NCBI RefSeq assembly: GCF_040958095.1
Contig: NC_091151.1
Span: forward strand, 4,217,094 to 4,281,093
Direction of reading: 5' to 3'
DNA length: 64,000 nt
DNA from: Procambarus clarkii
Taxonomy: Eukaryota > Arthropoda > Malacostraca > Decapoda > Cambaridae
Shown piece by piece: positions 24,992 through 38,592 of this stretch. The notes under the pieces were generated by a model. It was not told the DNA's origin. It searched no databases and saw only the letters and a program-made list of their open reading frames with translations. Each line of letters opens with the position of its first letter. Position 1 is the stretch's first letter. Made by a program: the position numbers and the translations under genes.

Positions 24992-27343
24992 AGACACATC
25001 TGTTACAAGACACACCTGGTACCAGACACACCTGGTACAAGACACACCTGGTACAAGACACACCTGGTACAAGACACACCTGGTACAAGACACACCTGGT
25101 ATAAGACACACCTGGTACAAGACACACCTGGTACAAGACACACCTGGTAAAAGATACACCTGGTACAAGACACACCTAGTAAAAGATACACCTGGTGCAA
25201 GACACACCTGGTACAAGACACACCTGGTACCAGACACACCTGGTACAAGACACAACTGGTAAAAGATACACCTGGTACAAGACACATCTGGTACAAGACA
25301 TAACTAGTAAAAGATACACCTGGTACAAGACACACCTGGTAAAAGATACACCTGGTACAAAACACACCTGGTACAAGACACACCTGGTGCAAGACTCACC
25401 TGGTACAAGACCCACCTGGTACAAGATACACCTGGTACAAGACACCCCTGGTACAAGACACACCTGGTACAAGACCCACCTAGTACAAGACACACCTGGT
25501 ACAAGACACACCTGGTACCAGACACACCTGGTACAAGACACAACTGGTAAAAGATACACCTGGTACAAGACACACCTGGTACAAGACATAACTAGTAAAA
25601 GATACACCTGGTACAAGACACACCTGGTACAAGACACACCTGGTAAAAGATACACCTGGTACAAGACATAACTAGTAAACGATACACCTGGTACAAGACA
25701 CCCCTGGTACAAGACACACCTAGTAAAAGATACACCTGGTACAAGACATAACTAGTAAAAGATACACCTGGTACAAGACACCCCTGGTACAAGACACACC
25801 TGGTGCAAGACTCACATGGTACATGACACAACTGGTACAAGACACACCTGGTAAAAGACACACCTGGTACAAGACACACTTGGTACAAGACGCACCTGGT
25901 ACATAACAAACCTGGTACAAGACACACCTGGTACAAGACACACCTGGTACAAGATACACCTGGTACAAGACACACCTGGTACAAGACACACCTAGTACAT
26001 GATACACCTGGTACAAGACACACCTGGTACATGACATACTTTGTACAAGACACACCTGGTACAAGACACACCTGTTACAAGACACACCTGGAACAAGACA
26101 CATCTGTTACAAGACACACCTGGTACCAGACACACCTGGTACAAGACACACCTGGTACAAGACACCCCTGGTACAAGACACACCTGGTGCAAGACTCACC
26201 TGGTACAAGACACACCTGGTACAAGACACACCTGGTACAAGGCACACCTGGTACAAGACACACCTGGAACAAGACACACCTGGTACATAACAAACCTGGT
26301 ACAAGACACACCTGGTACATGACACACCTGGTACAAGACACACCTGGTACAAGACACACCTGGTACAAGACACACCTGGTACAAGACACACCTGGTACAT
26401 GACATACTTTGTACAAGACACACCTGGTACAAGACACACCTGGTACAAGACACACCTGGTACAAGACACATCTGTTACAAGACACACCTGGTACCAGACA
26501 CACCTGGTACAAGACACACCTGGTACAAGACACACCTGGTACCAGACACACCTGGTACAAGACACACCTGGTACAAGACACACCTGGTACAAGGCACACC
26601 TGGTACAAGACACACCTGGAACAAAACACACCTGGTACAAGACACACCTGGTACAAGGCACACCTGGTACAAGACACACCTGGTACAAGACACACCTGGT
26701 ACAAGACACACTTGGTACAAGACACACATGGTACAAGACACACCTGGTACAAGACACACCTGGTACCAGACACACCTGGTACAAGACACACCTGGTACAA
26801 GACACACCTGGTACAAGACACACCTGGTACAAGACACATCTGTTACAAGACACACCTGGTACCAGACACACCTGGTACAAGACACACCTGGTACAAGACA
26901 CACCTGGTACAAGACACACCTGGTACAAGACACACCTGGTACAAGACACACTTGGTACAAGACACACCTGGTACAAGACACACCTGGTACAAGACACACC
27001 TGGTACCAGACACACCTGGTACAAGACACACCTGGTACGAGACACACCTGGTACGAGACACACATGGTACAAGGCACACCTGGTACAAGACACACCTGGT
27101 ACAAGAAACACTTGGTACAAGACACACCTGGTAAAAGATACACCTGGTACAAGACACACCTGGTACAAGACACACCTGGTACACGACCCACCTGGTACAA
27201 GACACACCTGGTACAAGACACACCTGGTACGAGACACACCTGGTACAAGACCCACCTGGTACAAGACACACCTGGTACAAGACAAACCTAGTAAAAGATA
27301 CACCTGGTACAAGACACACCTGGTACAAGACACACCTGGTACC
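24992..27343. repeat. 2.35-kb higher-order repeat in the 16-bp array, copy 2
   Basis: Tandem partner of 22672-24991, ending just short of the N gap. Its 2352 bp are exactly 147 units of 16 bp. Because this duplication abuts the gap, assembly collapse or expansion here is a real possibility. Confidence 0.8.
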
Positions 27344-27370
27344 AGACACACCTGGTACAAGACACAACTG

Positions 27371-27870
27371 NNNNNNNNNNNNNNNNNNNNNNNNNNNNNN
27401 NNNNNNNNNNNNNNNNNNNNNNNNNNNNNNNNNNNNNNNNNNNNNNNNNNNNNNNNNNNNNNNNNNNNNNNNNNNNNNNNNNNNNNNNNNNNNNNNNNNN
27501 NNNNNNNNNNNNNNNNNNNNNNNNNNNNNNNNNNNNNNNNNNNNNNNNNNNNNNNNNNNNNNNNNNNNNNNNNNNNNNNNNNNNNNNNNNNNNNNNNNNN
27601 NNNNNNNNNNNNNNNNNNNNNNNNNNNNNNNNNNNNNNNNNNNNNNNNNNNNNNNNNNNNNNNNNNNNNNNNNNNNNNNNNNNNNNNNNNNNNNNNNNNN
27701 NNNNNNNNNNNNNNNNNNNNNNNNNNNNNNNNNNNNNNNNNNNNNNNNNNNNNNNNNNNNNNNNNNNNNNNNNNNNNNNNNNNNNNNNNNNNNNNNNNNN
27801 NNNNNNNNNNNNNNNNNNNNNNNNNNNNNNNNNNNNNNNNNNNNNNNNNNNNNNNNNNNNNNNNNNNNNN
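27371..27870. other. assembly gap, exactly 500 N
   Basis: A run of exactly 500 unknown bases. A round number of this kind is a placeholder used by scaffolding programs and is not a measured distance. The left side ends inside the 16-bp array, the right side begins inside the 12-bp array. Neither array edge is seen. Confidence 0.99.
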
Positions 27871-30800
27871 GTGGTGAAGGTGGTGGTGAAGATGGTGGTG
27901 AAGGTGGTGGTGAAGGTGGTGGTGAAGATGCTGTTGAAGGTGGTGGTGAAGGTGGTGGTGAAGGTTGTGGTGAAGATGGTGGTGAAGATGGTGGTGAAGT
28001 TGGTGGTGAAGATGGTGGTGAAGATGGTGGTGAAGATAGTGGTGAAGGTGGTGGTGAAGGTGGTGGTGAAGATGGTGGTGAAGGTGGTAGTGAAGGTGGT
28101 GGTGAAGGTGGTGGTGAAGATGGTGGTGAAGCTGGTGGTGAAGGTGGTGGTGAAGATGCTGTTGAAGGTGATGGTGAAGGTGGTGGTGAAGGTGGTGGTG
28201 AAGGTGGTGGTGAAGGTGATGGTGAAGATGCTGGTGAAGGTGGTGGTGAAGGTGGTGGTGAAGGTGGTGGTGAAGGTGGTGGTGAAGATGGTGGTGAAGA
28301 TGGTGGTGAAGATGGTGGTGAAGATAGTGGTGAAGGTGGTGGTGAAGGTGGTGGTGAAGATGGTGGTGAAGGTGGTGGTGAGGATGCTGTTGAAGGTGGT
28401 GGTGAAGGTGGTGGTGAAGGTGGTGGTGAAGGTGGTGGTGAAGGTGGTGGTGAAGGTGGTGGTGAAGATGGTGGTGAAGGTGGTGGTGAAGGTGGAGGTG
28501 AAGATGCTGTTGAAGGTGGTGGTGAAGGTGGTGGTGAAGGTGGTGGTGAAGGTGGTGGTGAAGGTGGTGGTGAAGATGCTGGTGAAGGTGGTGGTGAAGG
28601 TGGTGGTGAAGGTGGTGGTGAAGGTGGTGGTGAAGATGGTGAAGATGGTGGTGAAGATGGTGGTGAAGGTCGTGGTGAAGGTGGTGGTGAAGTTGGTGGT
28701 GAAGATGGTGGTGAAGGTGGTGGTGAAGGTGGTGGTGAAGATGCTGGTGAAGATGGTGGTGAAGGTGGTGGTGAAGATGGTAATGAAGATGGTGGTGAAG
28801 GTGGTGGTGAAGATACTGTTGAAGGTGGTGGTGAAGGTGGTGGTGAAGGTGGTAGTGAAGGTGGTGGTGAAGGTGATGGTGAAGATGGTGGTGAAGAGGG
28901 TGGTGAAGGTGGAGCTGAAGATGGTGGTGAAGATGGTGGTGAAGGTGGTGGTGAAGATGGTGATGGTGAAGGTGGTGGTGAAGATGGTGGTGAAGGTGGT
29001 GGTGAAGGTGGTGGTGAAGATGGTGGTGAAGGTGGTGGTGAAAGTGGTGGTGAGGATGCTGGTGAAGATGGTGGTGAAGATGGTAGTGAAGGCGGTGGTG
29101 AAGATGGTGGTGAAGGTGGTGGTGAAGGTGGTGGTGAAGATGGTGGTGAAGGAGGTGGTGTCGAAGGTGGTGGTGAAGATGGTGGTGAAGATGGTATTGC
29201 AGGTGGTGGTAAAGGTGGTGAAGGTGGTGGTGGTGAAGATGGTGCTGAAGGTGGTGGTGAAGGTGGTGGTGAAGATGGTGGTGAAGGTGGTGGTGAAAGT
29301 GGTGATGAAGATGCTGGTGAAGATGGTGGTGAAGATGGTGGTGAAGGTGGTGGTGAAGATGGTGGTGAAGGAGGTGGTGAAGGTGGTGGTGAAGGTGGTG
29401 GTGAAAGTGGTGGTGAAGGTGGTGGTGAAGATGCTGGTGAAGGTGGTGGTGAAGATGGTGGTGAAGGTGGTGGTGAAGGTGGTGGTGAAGGTGGTGGTGA
29501 AGGTGGTGGTGACGGTGGTGGTGAAGATGGTGGTGAAGGTGGTGATGTAGATGGTGGTGAAGGTGGCGGTGAAGATGCTGATGAAGGTGGTGGTGAAGAT
29601 GGTGGTGAAGGTGGTGATGTAGATGGTGGTGAAGGTGGCGGTGAAGATGCTGATGAAGGTGGTGGTGAAGATGGTGGTGAAGTTGGCGGTGAAGATGCTG
29701 ATGAAGGTGGTGGTGAAGATGGTGGTGAAGGTGGTGGTGAAAGTGGTGGTGAAGATGGTGGTGAAGATGGTGGTGAAGGTGGTGGTGAAGATGGTGGTGA
29801 AGGTGGTGGTGGTGAAGGTGGTGGTGAAGATGGTGGTGAAGGTGGTGGTGAAGATGGTGGTGAAGGTGGCGGTGAAAGTGGTGGTGGTGAAGGTAGTGGT
29901 GAAGGTGGTGGTGAAGGTGGTGGTGAAAATGTTGGTGAAGGTGGTGGTGAAGGTGGTGGTGGTGAATGTGGTTGTGAAGATGGTGGTGAAGGTGGTGGTG
30001 AAGATGGTGGTGAAGGTGGTGGTGGTGAAGGTAGTGGTGAAGGTGGTGGTGAAGATGCTGTTGAAGGTGGTGGTTAAGATGGTGGTGAAGATAGTGGTGA
30101 AGATGGTGGTGAAGATGGTGGTGAAGATGGTGGTGAAGATGGTGGTGAAGATGGTGGTGAAGATGGTGGTGAAGATGGTGGTTAAGATGGTGGTGAAGAT
30201 GGTGGTGAAGATGGTGGTGAAGATGGTGGTGAAGATGGTGGTGAAGATGGTGGTGAAGATAGTGGTGAAGGTGGTGGTGAAGGTGGTGGTGAAGATGGTG
30301 GTGAAGGTGGTGGTGAAGGTGGTGGTGAGGATGCTGTTGAAGGTGGTGGTGAAGGTGGTGGTGAAGGTGGTGGTGAAGGTGGTGGTGAAGGTGGTGGTGA
30401 AGATGGTGGTGAAGGTGGTGGTGAAGGTGGTGGTGAAGATGCTGTTGAAGGTGGTGGTGAAGGTGGTGGTGAAGGTGGTGGTGAAGGTGGTGGTGAAGGT
30501 GGTGGTGAAGATGCTGGTGAAGGTGGTGGTGAAGGTGGTGGTGAAGGTGGTGGTGAAGATGGTGGTGAAGATGGTGGTGAAGATGGTGGTGAAGGTCGTG
30601 GTGAAGGTGGTGGTGAAGTTGGTGGTGAAGATGGTGGTGAAGGTGGTGGTGAAGGTGGTGGTGAAGATGCTGGTGAAGATGGTGGTGAAGGTGGTGGTGA
30701 AGATGGTGGTGAAGATGGTGGTGAAGGTGGTGGTGAAGATACTGTTGAAGGTGGTGGTGAAGGTGGTGGTGAAGGTGGTGGTGAAGGTGGTGGTGAAGGT

Positions 30801-33800
30801 GGTGGTGAAGATGGTGGTGAAGAGGGTGGTGAAGGTGGTGGTGAAGATGGTGGTGAAGATGGTGGTGAAGGTGGTGGTGAAGATGGTGATGGTGAAGGTG
30901 GTGGTGAAGATGGTGGAGAAGGTGGTGGTGGTGAAGGTGGTGGTGAAGATGGTGGTGAAGGTGGTGGTGAAGATGGTGGTGAAGGTGGTGGTGAAAGTGG
31001 TGGTGAGGATGCTGGTGAAGATGGTGGTGAAGATGGTAGTGAAGGTGGTGGTGAAGATGGTGGTGAAGGTGGTGGTGAAGGTGGTGGTGAAGATGGTGGT
31101 GAAGGAGGTGGTGTCGAAGGTGGTGGTGAAGATGGTGGTGAAGATGGTATTGAAGGTGGTGGTAAAGGTGGTGAAGGTGGTGGTGGTGAAGATGGTGCTG
31201 AAGGTGGTGGTGAAGGTGGTGGTGAAGATGGTGGTGAAGGTGGTGGTGAAAGTGGTGATGAAGATGCTGGTGAAGATGGTGGTGAAGATGGTGGTGAAGG
31301 TGGTGGTGAAGATGGTGGTGAAGGTGGTGGTGAAGGTGGTGGTGAAGGTGGTGGTGAAGGTGGTGGTGAAGGTGGTGGTGAAGATGCTGGTGAAGGTGGT
31401 GGTGAAGATGGTGGTGAAGGTGGTGGTGAAGGTGGTGGTGAAGGTGGTGGTGAAGGTGGTGGTGACGGTGGTGGTGAAGATGGTGGTGAAGAAGGTGGTG
31501 AAGGTGGCGGTGAAGATGCTGATGAAGGTGGTGGTGAAGATGGTGGTGAAGTTGGCGGTGAAGATGCTGATGAAGGTGGTGGTGAATATGGTGGTGAAGG
31601 TGGTGGTGAAAGTGGTGGTGAAGATGGTGGTGAAGATGGTGGTGAAGGTGGTGGTGAAGATGGTGGTGAAGGTGGTGGTGGTGAAGGTGGTGGTGAAGAT
31701 GGTGGTGAAGGTGGTGGTGAAGATGGTGGTGAAGGTGGTGGTGAAAGTGGTGGTGGCGAAGGTAGTGGTGAAGGTGGTGGTGAAGGTGGTGGTGAAAATG
31801 TTGGTGAAGGTTGTGGTGAAGGTGGTGGTGGTGAATGTGGTGGTGAAGATGGTGGTGAAGGTGGTGGTGAAGATGGTGGTGAAGGTGGTGGTAGTGAAGG
31901 TAGTGGTGAATGTGGTGGTGAAGATGCTGCTGAAGGTGGTGGTTAAGATGGTGGTGAAGATAGTGGTGAAGATGGTGGTGAAGATGGTGGTGAAGATGGT
32001 GGTGAAGATGGTGGTGAAGATGGTGGTTAAGATGGTGGTGAAGGTGGTGGTGGTGAAGGTGGTGGTGAAGATGGTGGTGAAGGTGGTGGTGAAGATGGTG
32101 GTGAAGGTGGTGGTGAAGGTGGTGGTGGTGAAGATGGTGGTGAAGATGCTGTTGAAGGTGGTTGTGAAGGTGGTGGTGAAGATGGTGGTGAAAATGGTGG
32201 TGAAGATGGTGGTGAAGATGGTGGCGAAGATGGTGGTGAAGATGGTGGTGAAGATGGTGGTGAAGGTAGTGGTGAAGGTGGTGGTGAAGATGGAGGTGAA
32301 GGTGGTGGTGAAGGTGGTGGTGAAGGTTGTGGTGAAGATGGTGGTGAAGGTGGTGGTGAAGGTGGTGGTGAAGATGCTGTTGAAGGTGGTCGTGAAGGTG
32401 GTGGTGAAGGTGGTGAAGGTGGTGGTGAAGGTGGTGGTGAAGATGGTGGTGAAGGTGGTGGTGAAGGTGGTGGTGAAGGTGGTGGTGAAGATTGTGGTGA
32501 AGGTGGTGGTGAAGATGGTGGTGAAGATGGTGGTGAAGGTGGTGGTGAAGGTGGTGGTGAAGGTGGTGGTGAAGGTGGTGGTGAAGATGGTGGTGAAGAT
32601 GGTGGTGAAGATGGTGGTGAAGGTGGTGGTGAAGATGGTGGTGAAGATGGTGGTGAAGGTGGTGGTGAAGATGGTGGTGAAGGTGGTGGTGAAGGTGGTG
32701 GTGACGGTGGTGGTGAAGATGGTGGTTAAGGTGGTGGTGAAGATGGTGGTGAAGGTGGCGGTGAAGGTGGCGGTGAAGATGGTGAAGGTGGTGGTGAAGA
32801 TGGTGGTGAAGGTTGTGGTGAAGGTAGTGGTGAAGATGGTGGTGAAGATGCTGTTGAAGGTGGTGGTGAAGGTGGTGGTGAAGATGGTGGTGAAGATGGT
32901 GGTGAAGATGGTGGTGAAGATGGTGGTGAAGATGGTGGTGAAGATGGTGGTGAAGATAGTGGTGAAGGTGGTGGTGAAGGTGGTGGTGAAGATGGTGGTG
33001 AAGGTGGTAGTGATGGTGGTGGTGAAGGTGGTGGTGAAGATGGTGGTGAAGGTGGTGGTGAAGGTGGTGGTGAAGATGCTGTTGAAGGTGGTGGTGAAGG
33101 TGGTGGTGAAGGTGGTAGTGAAGGTGGTGGTGAAGGTGGTGGTGAAGATGCTGGTGAAGGTGGTGGTGAAGGTGGTGGCGGTGAATGTAGTGGTGAAGAT
33201 GGTGGTGGAGATGCTGTTGAAGGTGGTGGTGAAGGTGGTGGTGAAGATGGTGGTGAAGGTGGTGGTGAAGGTGGTGGTGGTGAAGGTAGTGGTGAAGATG
33301 GTGGTGAAGATGCTGTTGAAGGTGGTGGTGAAGGTGGTGGTGAAGATGGTGGTGAAGATGGTGGTGAAGATGGTGGTGAAGATGGTGGTGAAGATGGTGG
33401 TGAAGATGGTTTTGAAGATGGTGGTAAAGATGGTGGTGAAGATAGTGGTGAAGGTGGTGGTGAAGGTGGTGGTGAAGATGGTGGTGAAGGTGGTGGTGAA
33501 GGTGGTGGTGAGGATGCTGTTGAAGGTGGTGGTGAAGGTGGTGGTGAAGGTGGTGGTGAAGGTGGTGGTGAAGATGGTGGTGAAGGTGGTGGTGAAGGTG
33601 GTGGTGAAGATGCTGTTGAAGGTGGTGGTGAAGGTGGTGGTGAAGGTTGTGGTGAAGATGGTGGTGAAGATGGTGGTGAAGTTGGTGGTGAAGATGGTGG
33701 TGAAGATGGTGGTGAAGATAGTGGTGAAGGTGGTGGTGAAGGTGGTGGTGAAGATGGTGGTGAAGGTGGTAGTGAAGGTGGTGGTGAAGGTGGTGGTGAA

Positions 33801-34113
33801 GATGGTGGTGAAGCTGGTGGTGAAGGTGGTGGTGAAGATGCTGTTGAAGGTGATGGTGAAGGTGGTGGTGAAGGTGGTGGTGAAGGTGGTGGTGAAGGTG
33901 ATGGTGAAGATGCTGGTGAAGGTGGTGGTGAAGGTGGTGGTGAAGGTGGTGGTGAAGGTGGTGGTGAAGATGGTGGTGAAGATGGTGGTGAAGATGGTGG
34001 TGAAGGTGGTGGTGAAGGTGGTGGTGAAGATGGTCGTGAAGATGGTGGTGAAGATGCTGGTGAAGATGGTGGTGAAGGTGGTGGTGAAGATGCTGTTGAA
34101 GGTGGTGGTCTAG

Positions 34114-37100
34114 GTGGTGGTGAAGGTGGTGATGAAGGTGGTGGTGAAGATGGTGGTGAAGATGGTGGTGAAGGTGGTTGTTGTGAAGGTGGTGGTGAAG
34201 ATGGTGGTGAAGGTGGTGGTGAAGATGGTGGTGAAGGTGGTGGTGAAGGTGGTGGTGGTGAAGGTAGTGGTGAAGATGCTGTTGAAGGTGGTGGTTAAGA
34301 TGGTGGTGAAGATGGTGGTGAAGATAGTGGTGAAGATGGTGGTGAAGATGGTGGTTAAGATGGTGGTGAAGATGGTGGTGAAGATGGTGGTGAAGATGGT
34401 GGTGAAGATGGTGGTGAAGGTGGTAGTGAAGATGATGGTGAAGGTGGTGGTGCAGGTGGTGGTGAAGGTGGTGGTGAAGATGGTGGTGAAGATGGTGGTG
34501 AAGATGGTGGTGAAGGTGGTGGTGAAAGTGGTGGTGAAGATGGTGGTGAAGATGGTGGTGAAGGTGGTGGTGAAGATGGTGGTGAAGGTGGTGGTGGTGA
34601 AGGTGGTGGTGAAGATGGTGGTGAAGGTGGTGGTGAAGATGGTGGTGAAGGTGGTGGTGAAAGTGGTGGTGGTGAAGGTAGTGGTGAAGGTGGTGGTGAA
34701 GGTGGTGGTGAAAATGTTGGTGAAGGTTGTGGTGAAGGTGGTGGTGGTGAATGTGGTGGTGAAGATGGTGGTGAAGGTGGTGGTGAAGATGGTGGTGAAG
34801 GTGGTGGTAGTGAAGGTAGTGGTGAAGGTGGTGGTGAAGATGCTGCTGAAGGTGGTGGTTAAGATGGTGGTGAAGATAGTGGTGAAGATGGTGGTGAAGA
34901 TGGTGGTGAAGATGGTGGTGAAGATGGTGGTGAAGATGGTGGTTAAGATGGTGGTGAAGGTGGTGGTGGTGAAGGTGGTGGTGAAGATGGTGGTGAAGGT
35001 GGTGGTGAAGATGGTGGTGAAGGTGGTGGTGAAGGTGGTGGTGGTGAAGATGGTGGTGAAGATGCTGTTGAAGGTGGTTGTGAAGGTGGTGGTGAAGATG
35101 GTGGTGAAAATGGTGGTGAAGATGGTGGTGAAGATGGTGGCGAAGATGGTGGTGAAGATGGTGGTGAAGATGGTGGTGAAGGTAGTGGTGAAGGTGGTGG
35201 TGAAGATGGAGGTGAAGGTGGTGGTGAAGGTGGTGGTGAAGGTTGTGGTGAAGATGGTGGTGAAGGTGGTGGTGAAGGTGGTGGTGAAGATGCTGTTGAA
35301 GGTGGTGGTGAAGGTGGTGGTGAAGGTGGTGAAGGTGGTGGTGAAGGTGGTGGTGAAGATGGTGGTGAAGGTGGTGGTGAAGGTGGTGGTGAAGGTGGTG
35401 GTGAAGATTGTGGTGAAGGTGGTGGTGAAGATGGTGGTGAAGATGGTGGTGAAGGTGGTGGTGAAGGTGGTGGTGAAGGTGGTGGTGAAGGTGGTGGTGA
35501 AGATGGTGGTGAAGATGGTGGTGAAGATGGTGGTGAAGGTGGTGGTGAAGATGGTGGTGAAGATGGTGGTGAAGGTGGTGGTGAAGATGGTGGTGAAGGT
35601 GGTGGTGAAGGTGGTGGTGACGGTGGTGGTGAAGATGGTGGTTAAGGTGGTGGTGAAGATGGTGGTGAAGGTGGCGGTGAAGGTGGCGGTGAAGATGGTG
35701 AAGGTGGTGGTGAAGATGGTGGTGAAGGTTGTGGTGAAGGTTGTGGTGAAGGTAGTGGTGAAGATGGTGGTGAAGATGCTGTTGAAGGTGGTGGTGAAGG
35801 TGGTGGTGAAGATGGTGGTGAAGATGGTGGTGAAGATGGTGGTGAAGATGGTGGTGAAGATGGTGGTGAAGATGGTGGTGAAGATAGTGGTGAAGGTGGT
35901 GGTGAAGGTGGTGGTGAAGATGGTGGTGAAGGTGGTAGTGAAGGTGGTGGTGAAGGTGGTGGTGAAGATGGTGGTGAAGGTGGTGGTGAAGGTGGTGGTG
36001 AAGATGCTGTTGAAGGTGGTGGTGAAGGTGGTGGTGAAGGTGGTAGTGAAGGTGGTGGTGAAGGTGGTGGTGAAGATGCTGGTGAAGGTGGTGGTGAAGG
36101 TGGTGGCGGTGAATGTAGTGGTGAAGATGGTGGTGGAGATGCTGTTGAAGGTGGTGGTGAAGGTGGTGGTGAAGATGGTGGTGAAGGTGGTGGTGAAGGT
36201 GGTGGTGGTGAAGGTAGTGGTGAAGATGGTGGTGAAGATGCTGTTGAAGGTGGTGGTGAAGGTGGTGGTGAAGATGGTGGTGAAGATGGTGGTGAAGATG
36301 GTGGTGAAGATGGTGGTGAAGATGGTGGTGAAGATGGTTTTGAAGATGGTGGTAAAGATGGTGGTGAAGATAGTGGTGAAGGTGGTGGTGAAGGTGGTGG
36401 TGAAGATGGTGGTGAAGGTGGTGGTGAAGGTGGTGGTGAGGATGCTGTTGAAGGTGGTGGTGAAGGTGGTGGTGAAGGTGGTGGTGAAGGTGGTGATGAA
36501 GATGGTGGTGAAGGTGGTGGTGAAGGTGGTGGTGAAGATGCTGTTGAAGGTGGTGGTGAAGGTGGTGGTGAAGGTTGTGGTGAAGATGGTGGTGAAGATG
36601 GTGGTGAAGTTGGTGGTGAAGATGGTGGTGAAGATGGTGGTGAAGATAGTGGTGAAGGTGGTGGTGAAGGTGGTGGTGAAGATGGTGGTGAAGGTGGTAG
36701 TGAAGGTGGTGGTGAAGGTGGTGGTGAAGATGGTGGTGAAGCTGGTGGTGAAGGTGGTGGTGAAGATGCTGTTGAAGGTGATGGTGAAGGTGGTGGTGAA
36801 GGTGGTGGTGAAGGTGGTGGTGAAGGTGATGGTGAAGATGCTGGTGAAGGTGGTGGTGAAGGTGGTGGTGAAGGTGGTGGTGAAGGTGGTGGTGAAGATG
36901 GTGGTGAAGATGGTGGTGAAGATGGTGGTGAAGGTGGTGGTGAAGGTGGTGGTGAAGATGGTCGTGAAGATGGTGGTGAAGATGCTGGTGAAGATGGTGG
37001 TGAAGGTGGTGGTGAAGGTGGTGGTGAAGGTGGTGGTGAAGGTGGTGGTGAAGATGGTGGTGAAGATGGTGGTGAAGATGGTGGTGAAGGTGGTGGTGAA

Positions 37101-38592
37101 GATGGTGGTGAAGATGGTGGTGAAGGTGGTGGTGAAGATGGTGGTGAAGGTGGTGGTGAAGGTGGTGGTGACGGTGGTGGTGAAGATGGTGGTTAAGGTG
37201 GTGGTGAAGATGGTGGTGAAGGTGGCGGTGAAGGTGGCGGTGAAGATGGTGAAGGTGGTGGTGAAGATGGTGGTGAAGGTTGTGGTGAAGGTTGTGGTGA
37301 AGGTAGTGGTGAAGATGGTGGTGAAGATGCTGTTGAAGGTGGTGGTGAAGGTGGTGGTGAAGATGGTGGTGAAGATGGTGGTGAAGATGGTGGTGAAGAT
37401 GGTGGTGAAGATGGTGGTGAAGATGGTGGTGAAGATAGTGGTGAAGGTGGTGGTGAAGGTGGTGGTGAAGATGGTGGTGAAGGTGGTAGTGAAGGTGGTG
37501 GTGAAGGTGGTGGTGAAGATGGTGGTGAAGGTGGTGGTGAAGGTGGTGGTGAAGATGCTGTTGAAGGTGGTGGTGAAGGTGGTGGTGAAGGTGGTAGTGA
37601 AGGTGGTGGTGAAGGTGGTGGTGAAGATGCTGGTGAAGGTGGTGGTGAAGGTGGTGGCGGTGAATGTAGTGGTGAAGATGGTGGTGGAGATGCTGTTGAA
37701 GGTGGTGGTGAAGGTGGTGGTGAAGATGGTGGTGAAGGTGGTGGTGAAGGTGGTGGTGGTGAAGGTAGTGGTGAAGATGGTGGTGAAGATGCTGTTGAAG
37801 GTGGTGGTGAAGGTGGTGGTGAAGATGGTGGTGAAGATGGTGGTGAAGATGGTGGTGAAGATGGTGGTGAAGATGGTGGTGAAGATGGTTTTGAAGATGG
37901 TGGTAAAGATGGTGGTGAAGATAGTGGTGAAGGTGGTGGTGAAGGTGGTGGTGAAGATGGTGGTGAAGGTGGTGGTGAAGGTGGTGGTGAGGATGCTGTT
38001 GAAGGTGGTGGTGAAGGTGGTGGTGAAGGTGGTGGTGAAGGTGGTGATGAAGATGGTGGTGAAGGTGGTGGTGAAGGTGGTGGTGAAGATGCTGTTGAAG
38101 GTGGTGGTGAAGGTGGTGGTGAAGGTTGTGGTGAAGATGGTGGTGAAGATGGTGGTGAAGTTGGTGGTGAAGATGGTGGTGAAGATGGTGGTGAAGATAG
38201 TGGTGAAGGTGGTGGTGAAGGTGGTGGTGAAGATGGTGGTGAAGGTGGTAGTGAAGGTGGTGGTGAAGGTGGTGGTGAAGATGGTGGTGAAGCTGGTGGT
38301 GAAGGTGGTGGTGAAGATGCTGTTGAAGGTGATGGTGAAGGTGGTGGTGAAGGTGGTGGTGAAGGTGGTGGTGAAGGTGATGGTGAAGATGCTGGTGAAG
38401 GTGGTGGTGAAGGTGGTGGTGAAGGTGGTGGTGAAGGTGGTGGTGAAGATGGTGGTGAAGATGGTGGTGAAGATGGTGGTGAAGGTGGTGGTGAAGGTGG
38501 TGGTGAAGATGGTCGTGAAGATGGTGGTGAAGATGCTGGTGAAGATGGTGGTGAAGGTGGTGGTGAAGATGCTGTTGAAGGTGGTGGTCTAG
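34114..38592. repeat. 4479-bp higher-order segment in the 12-bp array, with internal 1551-bp duplication
   Basis: The GGTCTAGG landmark at about 34109 recurs at 38588, an offset of 4479 bp. The same offset links GGTTTTGAAG at 33408 and 37887, and GACGGTGG at 35619 and 40098. Inside the segment the GACGGTGG landmark recurs at 37170 and GGTTTTGAAG at 36336 and 37887, both offset by 1551 bp, so about 1.55 kb is duplicated in tandem. Similarity at 4479 bp continues for some way on both sides. Confidence 0.75.

Larger units (their letters stand above)
6622..27370. repeat. 16-bp minisatellite array, about 1,300 units, cut by the gap
   Basis: The consensus unit is ACACCTGGTACAAGAC. The array spans about 20.7 kb and ends only because the N gap begins, so its true length is unknown. 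Distinct variant units recur in fixed orders: one with ACTAGTAAAAGAT, one with ACATGACATACTTTGTAC, one with ACATAACAAACC, and one with GTGCAAGACTCACC. Rare 14-bp units exist (for example near 10379 and its copies near 14361 and 17047, and near 19650). The 16-bp period cycles all three frames every 48 bp, so dozens of overlapping open frames on both strands carry the same 16-residue cycle; none is a gene. Confidence 0.98.

Noticed and set aside
6604-27291. Dozens of overlapping frames on both strands with Cys-rich (CLVPGVSCTRC) or HTWYKTHLVQDTPGTR cycles, suggestive of a Cys-rich repeat protein
   Set aside because: A 16-bp unit cycles through every frame in 48 bp, so all frames give the same peptide. 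That is a satellite signature and not that of a gene.
622-27370. CRISPR-like array
   Set aside because: Units are directly adjacent with no unique spacers, and the genome context is eukaryotic.
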